Positions 57,095 through 64,000 of a stretch of 64,000 nucleotides of DNA are shown one piece after another. The DNA lies in assembly GCF_004357765.1 (NCBI RefSeq), contig NZ_SMTE01000002.1:310001-374000 (forward strand). The letters run 5' to 3'. The translations under genes and the position numbers were made by a program. The notes below the pieces were generated by a model. That model had not been told where the DNA came from. It searched no databases and worked only from the letters and a program-made list of their open reading frames with translations. Every line of letters starts with the position of its first letter. The first letter of the stretch is position 1. Origin of the DNA: Pseudomonas putida. Its GTDB lineage: Bacteria; Pseudomonadota; Gammaproteobacteria; Pseudomonadales; Pseudomonadaceae.

Positions 57095-58941
57095 TGGGCG
57101 GACTCCTCGCCCACCGGCATGCGCCGCGTTTCGAACAGCGAGTGTGGATCTTCGGAGAGGCGCGCCGGATCAGAAGCATGCACTTCATCGTATGCACGGC
57201 GTCCTGACTCGATCAGTTCTGCCTGGCTGCGAAGAATGGTGGGCCGCAAGAACACCATGAGGTTGGTTTTTTCCTGGGTGTCCCGGGTCCAGCGGAACAG
57301 ACCTCCGATCAGCGGCAACCGCCCGAGCAGCGGCACTGCGCGCTGCTCCTGACGCACACTGTCCTTGAGCAGGCCGCCAATCACGATGATTTCGCCATCC
57401 TCCGCCAGGATCGTGCTCTTGAGCGTGCGCTTACTGGTGACCAGGTCCCCTTCGAGCGTGCTCGGCGCCAGTTCGGAGCTTTCCTGCTCCACCTCCAAAC
57501 GCAGGCTCCGGCCCTCGTTGATGTGCGGGCGGACTTTGAGGCTGATGCCGATGTCCTTGCGTTCGACGGTGGTGAACGGGTTATCCGCACCACTGCCTGA
57601 GGTGGTGTACGAGCCGGTCTTGAACGGCACGTTCTGACCCACCAGGATCTGCGCTTCCTGGTTGTCGAGGGTCAGCAGGCTGGGTGTGGAGAGCAGGTTG
57701 CTGCGGCTGTTGCTGGCCAACGCCGAGACCAGCACGCCGAAGCGGTCCGAACCCAGTGCCAGCGCTGCGCCGCTGGGTAGCACCTTGTCATCGCCCAGCA
57801 GGTCGCCCCAGGCGGCGCCACTGTCGGGGAAGGTGATTCCCCCCTTCAGGCTGCCGGTATTGATCCCCCACTGCAGGCCCAGGGCTTCATTGATGTCGCC
57901 ACTGACCTCGACGATCGCCGCGTGGATCAACACCTGCGCACGGGGCTGGTCCAACTGCTCGATGATCTTGACTACGTTGCCGAGCATGCGCGGCTCTCCG
58001 AGCAGTACCAGGGCATTCTGGCTGACATCGGCTTTCACCATGGTACCTGCCGTGAGCGACTGGCCCAGAGCCTGCGGGTCGCTCTTGCCTGCCAAACGCT
58101 TGCCCACCTCGCCGAGAACCTCGGCCAACTGCTCGGCATTGCCATGCTGAAGCCGGACGACGCGCCAGTTCTGCGAACTGATCGGCGCCGGAACATCCAG
58201 GTCACGGATCAGTTGGGCCAGACGCTTGCGCGATGTGGACGGACCAAGCACCAGCAGACGATTGCCGCGCGGGTCGGATAGCACACGCAAACCGCTGTCC
58301 GGGGCCGCGGTCAATTGCTCGACCACGGGCAACAGGTCAGTCGCCTGGGTGGCGCGCAGGGTCACCAACTCATAATCCTGCCGTTGCCCGCTGTCCAGTT
58401 GCGCCACCAGGCTTTGCAGGCGGTCCAGGTTCGCCGCCGAGTCAGTCACGACCAGGGCGTTGGCCGAGTTGGAAGGACCTATGTAGCCATTGCTCGACAC
58501 CAGCGGCCGGAGCAGGCCGGCCAGATCGGATGCCGTGCTGCCGGAAAGTTCGAACACGCGCGTGCCGAAGGCAGCAGGAATGCTTTCGACCTGCTGGTTG
58601 GCCCAGGCCTTGGCCTCGCTGGCCGGCACGATCAGCAAGCGATCGCCGTCGTTCACCGCCGCAAAGCCTTGTGCACTGAGCACCGAATAGAACAAGCGGC
58701 GAACCCCCTCGCGATCGTGGGGCTCATTGGAATGGACAGTGATGCGGCCCTGCACACGCGGATCGAGCACGATCGTCTGGTCGAGGATCATCCCGACTTC
58801 GCGCACCACGTCGCGCACATCGGCATCACTCATTGCCAACTGCCACGTTGGCTGATCGGGCTGATCTGCGAGTACCAGCGAGCAGCCGATGCTCAGACAC
58901 GCGCCCAGAGAAGCCGCTCGCAGGTAACGTTGGAATTTCAT
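57091..58941 (-). CDS. gspD: Type II secretion outer membrane secretin GspD
   Basis: GspD forms the outer membrane channel. The 616-residue secretin has a signal peptide (about 1-25), N0 domain (WQLAMSDADVRDVVREVGM), three N domains and the secretin core with VLVSALASNSRSNLLSTPSL and GQNVPFKTGSYTTSG, ending near TILAEDGEIIVIGGLLKD and an S-domain-like tail. No pilotin gene is recognised nearby. It overlaps gspC by 4 bp and gspE by 4 bp. Confidence 0.96.
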   Translation of the reverse strand: MKFQRYLRAASLGACLSIGCSLVLADQPDQPTWQLAMSDADVRDVVREVGMILDQTIVLDPRVQGRITVHSNEPHDREGVRRLFYSVLSAQGFAAVNDGDRLLIVPASEAKAWANQQVESIPAAFGTRVFELSGSTASDLAGLLRPLVSSNGYIGPSNSANALVVTDSAANLDRLQSLVAQLDSGQRQDYELVTLRATQATDLLPVVEQLTAAPDSGLRVLSDPRGNRLLVLGPSTSRKRLAQLIRDLDVPAPISSQNWRVVRLQHGNAEQLAEVLGEVGKRLAGKSDPQALGQSLTAGTMVKADVSQNALVLLGEPRMLGNVVKIIEQLDQPRAQVLIHAAIVEVSGDINEALGLQWGINTGSLKGGITFPDSGAAWGDLLGDDKVLPSGAALALGSDRFGVLVSALASNSRSNLLSTPSLLTLDNQEAQILVGQNVPFKTGSYTTSGSGADNPFTTVERKDIGISLKVRPHINEGRSLRLEVEQESSELAPSTLEGDLVTSKRTLKSTILAEDGEIIVIGGLLKDSVRQEQRAVPLLGRLPLIGGLFRWTRDTQEKTNLMVFLRPTILRSQAELIESGRRAYDEVHASDPARLSEDPHSLFETRRMPVGEESAQ

Positions 58942-59432
58942 TGCACCTCCCGCAACAAGCGGGGTGGATCGGCAGCAGCAGGACCTGGGTCACGTGCGCC
59001 ACCAGATGGATAGATGTGGTTGGTTCGGCCCTCGGACAGCGTCACTCTGCGCTCGCCACTGCCATCCCAGAGCGTCATGGAACGGACATCGATGTGGCGC
59101 ACCACATGGCCACCCGGCAAGCGGTCGCCCACCTGGTAGAAACGCTCATCCTGGCCGCTGGCCACCAGCACACGGGCGGTGCCGCGACTGGAGATGAAAC
59201 TTGCCTTGAGTACCAGCCCTGCCGGACTGGCGGCCTGGGCACCAGGCTCGTGGTAGCCGAAGGCCAACGCCAGGGTTGCCGTGGGCAATGATGGGTATGT
59301 CGGTGCTGCGGGCCGAACTGCTCCTTGCTCGACGGCCACGGCAACGGTGGGCCGCGTCGTTTCACGTGCGATCAGAAAGACGAGCGTCACGAGCGGAACA
59401 GCCAACCACGACAACACCGATAACGACTTCAT
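58938..59432 (-). CDS. gspC: Type II secretion protein GspC, short form
   Basis: GspC links the inner membrane platform to the secretin. The 164-residue protein has one membrane helix (about 5-22) and a homology region (LPTATLALAFGYHEPGAQA, then VASGQDERFYQVGDRLPGGH). It stops shortly after the HR domain (TLSEGRTNHIYPSGG), without the C-terminal PDZ or coiled-coil domain that gives most GspC proteins their larger size. The short form is known in some pseudomonad systems and may change substrate recognition. It begins 41 bp after the LPMO gene. Confidence 0.85.
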   Translation of the reverse strand: MKSLSVLSWLAVPLVTLVFLIARETTRPTVAVAVEQGAVRPAAPTYPSLPTATLALAFGYHEPGAQAASPAGLVLKASFISSRGTARVLVASGQDERFYQVGDRLPGGHVVRHIDVRSMTLWDGSGERRVTLSEGRTNHIYPSGGARDPGPAAADPPRLLREVQ

Positions 59433-59473
59433 TGATCAGGACAACATCTGGCGAGGCACTTATCGGACCTTTC

Positions 59474-60943
59474 TCAACGCTTGATCCAAGCGTCCTGCCA
59501 GTTGCTGCCTACACCCGGCTCGTACTGGTTGGCATTTTCCGAGTAGATCTTGCACCAACCCTCATACGGGAATGGCTTGCACTCGAAGACTTCGCCGGTC
59601 TTGGGCTGCAGAACGGTCACACCAGCGGCATAGCTCGCCAACGACTGCGGGAATTCGAAGTCGTATTGGTCGCCGCCTGCGGCCTTGAGCTGCACAGGGC
59701 GTTCTTCCTGCAGCAGGATGCGGCCGGTCTTGTTGACGCCGACGACTTTCAGCAGGTGCTCGCCTTCACTGCTGGTGGCCTGCAGCTTGATCGGGCTGGA
59801 GGTGGCATTCACCGCCTGACGAGCGAAGCCGACCTGCTGGTTGGCGCTGTCGAACAGACGCGAAGTCACTTGCAGATCACGGTTGGTCATTACCGTGAAG
59901 TCCACGCTGGTCTTGCCATCCGTCAGGGTGTAGTCGGGCTTCAGGTCATGCAGGTGCATGTAGCTGTCATCGACCGGCTTGCCTTTGAAGTCCAACTGAT
60001 AGCTGGTGATACCCGACTCCGCTTTGGCGAAAATCGTATTGCTGCCCTGCACCGGCTTGATTTCGCCGTCGCTATCGATCTGGCCTGCGCGCACCAGGGG
60101 CAGGGTTTCGTTGATACGCTTGGCGAGTTTGTACGACCAGTTCGGGGCAAGGCCCTCGTCGGCGTTGTCGATGCTGATACTGGCGCTCAGTTCTGGGCTT
60201 TCGACACCTTCCACGAACGCGCGAGCCTTGACCCTGTCGCCCACTTGCAGGTCACGCTGCGGGTTGATGCTGCCGACTCGGGGCCACTCAGGCGCCGGGC
60301 CACCGTCGACCTGAATGTCCACGTCCATGACGTTGTAGAATGCGGCGGCGGTATCGTCGATGGTCCAGACACCCAGAATGATGTGCTGTCCGGACTTGTC
60401 GGCAGGCAGCGTGCACTGGTGTTTTTCCAAGGCTGGACCGTGAGACTCCTGCCCCTCGCCACGGGCTGGCTTGCCGTGACCGTCGACGGTGCAGAAAGGT
60501 GCCGTTTCGAACGCTTCTCGCGCCAAAGGCGCATTGGGGTTCCAACCGCTCTTGGTGATGAAATATTCCCACCGGGTCGTCCGGTGCCCCGTGGTGTAGT
60601 ACCAGTCGAAGGCCACCTCCCGCTGCGTCAGAGGAGTGAGATGCCAGCGGTTGGCCGACTGTTCATCTAACGGTGAGAAGTCTGCACGCACTCCACCACT
60701 GGCGATCTTGCCGTCTGCAGGACCCTGTGCCGGAAAGCCTTTCGGGGCCTCGCCGACAGAGAACTCCTCATACATCGCCTGGCCACAGCCGGTGTTCAAA
60801 CCCAGCCGACAGGCGTAGGCACGCGAAGGTGGCTCACTCGCATAGCCATGCGCGTTGGCCAGCTGAGCGTGCATGCCCGCGCTAGCAACCGCCAGCCACA
60901 CACCGCTGGTGATGATTCCTCGTAGATTGTTTTTCTGACTCAT
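59474..60943 (-). CDS. Secreted GlcNAc/chitin-binding lytic polysaccharide monooxygenase (AA10, CbpD/GbpA-like)
   Basis: A 489-residue secreted protein. The signal peptide ends LANA, so the mature protein begins HGYASEPPSR with the copper-binding N-terminal His (His32). The second copper His lies in YTTGHRTTRWEYFITK (near 119), giving a complete histidine brace for oxidative chitin cleavage. GbpA-like middle domains follow (about 215-410), and the C-terminus has a CBM73-like binding module (FECKPFPYEGWCKIYSENAN). It precedes gspC by 41 bp on the same strand, so it is probably the first gene of the T2SS operon and its substrate. P. aeruginosa CbpD, a T2SS substrate, is the closest known type. 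Confidence 0.92.
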   Translation of the reverse strand: MSQKNNLRGIITSGVWLAVASAGMHAQLANAHGYASEPPSRAYACRLGLNTGCGQAMYEEFSVGEAPKGFPAQGPADGKIASGGVRADFSPLDEQSANRWHLTPLTQREVAFDWYYTTGHRTTRWEYFITKSGWNPNAPLAREAFETAPFCTVDGHGKPARGEGQESHGPALEKHQCTLPADKSGQHIILGVWTIDDTAAAFYNVMDVDIQVDGGPAPEWPRVGSINPQRDLQVGDRVKARAFVEGVESPELSASISIDNADEGLAPNWSYKLAKRINETLPLVRAGQIDSDGEIKPVQGSNTIFAKAESGITSYQLDFKGKPVDDSYMHLHDLKPDYTLTDGKTSVDFTVMTNRDLQVTSRLFDSANQQVGFARQAVNATSSPIKLQATSSEGEHLLKVVGVNKTGRILLQEERPVQLKAAGGDQYDFEFPQSLASYAAGVTVLQPKTGEVFECKPFPYEGWCKIYSENANQYEPGVGSNWQDAWIKR

Positions 60944-61056
60944 ATCGCACCCCGAACTGCTTGGGACTATGTCGGGAGGGCCCGACGGGAGTGCGCGAGT
61001 CTAGAAAGTTGTCGTAAGTCGATATGTAGGATTAAACCTGTAAGAACTGTGGACTT

Positions 61057-61155
61057 TCAGTTCATGAGCTCCATGATGGGGACGTCCACGTCCCGGCTCA
61101 TGAGGTGCTTTTCCACCGCACCGATCAGCTTGGGCTGACCGGGTCGGCGATCAAC
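61057..61155 (-). other. Nested inverted repeat in the hemE-LPMO gap
   Basis: TCATGAGC (61062-61069) pairs with GCTCATGA (61096-61103), enclosing GGGACG-TCCA-CGTCCC (61079-61094). No T-run follows. It may terminate hemE or regulate the LPMO gene. The same stretch is also open in frame with hemE for 32 codons past the hemE stop (down to a TGA at 61059-61057), noted separately. The remaining part to 60944 is AT-richer and may carry the LPMO promoter. Confidence 0.45.
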
Positions 61156-62220
61156 TCACTGATGGTACTGCGCCGACAACTCGTGCACGGCGTTGATGAA
61201 CGCGCCGGCATGTTCCGGATCGACTTCCGGGGTGATGCCATGGCCCAGGTTGAATACATGGCCGCTGCCATTGCCATAGCTGGCCAGAATACGCGCCACT
61301 TCCTTGCGGATGGCCTCGGGTTTGGCGTAGAGCACGGTCGGGTCCATGTTGCCCTGCAACGCCACCTTGTCGCCCACGCGACGGCGGGCATCGCCGATAT
61401 CGCAGGTCCAGTCCAGGCCCAAGGCATCGGCGCCGGCCTCAGCGATGCTTTCCAGCCACAGCCCGCCATTCTTGGTGAACAGGATTACCGGTACCTTGCG
61501 CCCCTCGTGCTCGCGGATCAGGCCGCTGACGATCTTGCGCATGTAGGCCAGGGAGAATTCCTGATAGGCCGCTGCCGACAGGTTGCCGCCCCAGGTGTCG
61601 AAGATCTGCACAGCCTGGGCGCCGGCCAGGATCTGCCCGTTGAGGTAGCTGGTGACCGATTGGGCCAGCTTGTCCAGCAGCAGGTGCAGGGCCTCTGGGT
61701 TGTCGTAGGCCATGGCCTTGGTCTTGCGGAAGTCCTTGGAGGAGCCGCCTTCGACCATGTAGGTGGCCAGGGTCCAGGGGCTTCCGGAGAAACCGATCAA
61801 AGGCACTCGGCCATTGAGCTCGCGGCGGATGGTGCTGACCGCATCCATGACGTAGCCGAGGTCTTTCTGCGGATCGGGGATCGGCAGCGCCTCGATATCG
61901 GCCGGGGTGGTGATGACCTTCTTGAAACGCGGGCCTTCGCCGGTCTCGAAATACAGGCCCAAGCCCATGGCATCAGGGATGGTGAGAATGTCCGAGAAGA
62001 GGATCGCGGCATCCAGCGGATAACGGTCCAGCGGCTGCAGGGTGACCTCGCAGGCGAACTGCGGGTTCATGCACAGGCTCATGAAGTCGCCAGCCTTGGC
62101 ACGGCTCGCGCGGTACTCAGGAAGGTAGCGGCCAGCCTGGCGCATCATCCACACCGGGGTGACGTCTACGGGTTGCTTGAGCAGTGCACGCAGGAAACGA
62201 TCGTTCTTCAGGGCAGTCAT
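61156..62220 (-). CDS. hemE: Uroporphyrinogen decarboxylase
   Basis: HemE removes four acetate carboxyls from uroporphyrinogen III to give coproporphyrinogen III in heme synthesis. The 354-residue protein has [16 protein letters not shown] (catalytic Arg region) near the start, [19 protein letters not shown] with the catalytic Asp, and [19 protein letters not shown]. The ATG at 62220 gives [17 protein letters not shown]. It lies downstream of gltD on the same strand but a terminator separates them. Confidence 0.97.
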   Translation of the reverse strand: MTALKNDRFLRALLKQPVDVTPVWMMRQAGRYLPEYRASRAKAGDFMSLCMNPQFACEVTLQPLDRYPLDAAILFSDILTIPDAMGLGLYFETGEGPRFKKVITTPADIEALPIPDPQKDLGYVMDAVSTIRRELNGRVPLIGFSGSPWTLATYMVEGGSSKDFRKTKAMAYDNPEALHLLLDKLAQSVTSYLNGQILAGAQAVQIFDTWGGNLSAAAYQEFSLAYMRKIVSGLIREHEGRKVPVILFTKNGGLWLESIAEAGADALGLDWTCDIGDARRRVGDKVALQGNMDPTVLYAKPEAIRKEVARILASYGNGSGHVFNLGHGITPEVDPEHAGAFINAVHELSAQYHQ

Positions 62221-62322
62221 GTCGGCATCCGGAAAAATAGTGCCGGCATTTTCTCAGACGCCAGCGCAAAAGGCACGGTCGAGGCCATGCGATTTGTCTA
62301 TTAGGTGCCATGGATCAAGCGT

Positions 62323-62369
62323 TTTTGTATACAAAAGCTCCGCGGGCGGGTCGGGTCGACTCGCCCGCG
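62323..62369 (-). terminator. Intrinsic terminator of gltD, with palindromic T-tail
   Basis: On the minus strand CGCGGGCG pairs with CGCCCGCG (62369-62362 with 62348-62341), then TTTTGTATACAAAA (62336-62323), a perfect 14-bp palindrome, provides the T-run. The palindrome might also be an operator for hemE, 100 bp downstream. Confidence 0.75.
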
Positions 62370-62380
62370 AATGCGCTGGA

Positions 62381-63802
<1,422 letters not shown>

Positions 63803-63815
63803 TCAAAACCTCTTT

Positions 63816-63920
63816 ACAGCAGCTGCAAGCTACACGCCGCAAGCCGCAAGACGATCACTTAAGCCGGGCGAACCGCATGCTGCCTTCACTTGCAGCTTGC
63901 AGCTCGCCACTTGCAGCTTT
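63816..63920. repeat. Degenerate AGCTGCAAG repeats between gltB and gltD
   Basis: AGCTGCAAGC near 63821, GCAAGCCGCAAG near 63839-63850 and, inverted, CTTGCAGCTTGCAGCT (about 63889-63904) and ACTTGCAGCT (63909-63918) form tandem and inverted copies of a 9-bp unit. It may fold into a long imperfect hairpin in the gltBD transcript. Confidence 0.6.
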
Positions 63921-63922
63921 AT

Positions 63923-64000
63923 TTACTGCGGGTTGGCACGGGTGCTGGACAACAGTTGCTTGAGGTTGGCTGCCTTCGGCTTGACCAGCCAGAAGCGCCG
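63923..64000 (-). CDS. gltB: Glutamate synthase, large (alpha) subunit, C-terminal end, cut by window edge
   Basis: Only the last 25 residues are in the window: RRFWLVKPKAANLKQLLSS then TRANPQ and a TAA stop. The tail, and the position directly upstream of gltD on the same strand, identify GltB. The rest lies beyond 64000. Confidence 0.88.
   Translation of the reverse strand, partial: RRFWLVKPKAANLKQLLSSTRANPQ

Overview
This is a GC-rich, gene-dense chromosomal segment of a Pseudomonas of the P. putida group. The evidence is protein-level identity to P. putida HutU/HutC/TypA/GlnA/BetA as I remember them, the gene order hut–fbp–glgP–typA–thiI–glnA–ntrBC–secB–gpmI–ctpA–bet–nhaP2–hemE–gltD, and REP palindromes typical of that group. 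Most of the window is conserved core genome. No insertion sequence, prophage, CRISPR array, tRNA or rRNA was seen.

Layout. 1-3.6 kb: histidine utilisation (hutU partial, hutD, hutC; hutF divergent) with two HutC operators and a sigma54 hutU promoter. 3.7-7.3 kb: lipocalin Blc with a small lipoprotein, an amino-acid type chemoreceptor and a DUF924 protein. 7.3-11.5 kb: fbp, glgP and a YkgJ cysteine-cluster protein, followed by a candidate unnamed small RNA and a REP pair. 12.1-21.1 kb: typA, thiI, then the nitrogen block glnA, a cupin lipoprotein, ntrB-ntrC and a tandem-repeat, sigma54-driven small RNA resembling NrsZ. 21.1-28.6 kb: trmL, secB-grxC-rhodanese, and gpmI-envC-ctpA-yibQ. 28.6-33.3 kb: one 1543-residue DUF6543 (dermonecrotic-toxin-like) protein just downstream of betT. 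33.3-39.6 kb: choline-to-glycine-betaine genes betT / betI-betB-betA around a perfect BetI palindrome. 39.7-50.1 kb: K+/H+ antiporter NhaP2, MscK-type channel, SelO, TrxC, an orphan ParA, and a LysR/MFS divergent pair. 50.2-60.9 kb: a complete-looking type II secretion operon (gspC to gspM) headed by a chitin/GlcNAc-binding AA10 lytic polysaccharide monooxygenase. 61.2-64 kb: hemE, gltD and the 3' end of gltB.

How it works together. The strongest regulatory theme is nitrogen control. Sites fitting the NtrC consensus and -24/-12 sigma54 promoters are readable upstream of glnA (two NtrC sites 31 bp apart), ntrB and the NrsZ-like RNA, with a weaker set at hutU. Histidine catabolism, glutamine synthesis, glutamate synthase and the NtrBC system therefore sit in one segment. 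A second theme is osmoprotection (choline uptake and oxidation, K+/H+ antiport, MscK). A third is an exported polysaccharide-degrading function: the T2SS genes follow the LPMO with only 41 bp between them, suggesting the LPMO is a dedicated substrate.

The points most worth a second look are the NrsZ-like RNA, the unnamed RNA at about 11.5 kb, the giant toxin-like protein placed under possible choline control, the LPMO-T2SS unit with a short GspC, and two divergent genes whose start codons overlap on opposite strands. All identifications are from reading the sequence and memory of families; no database search was run.
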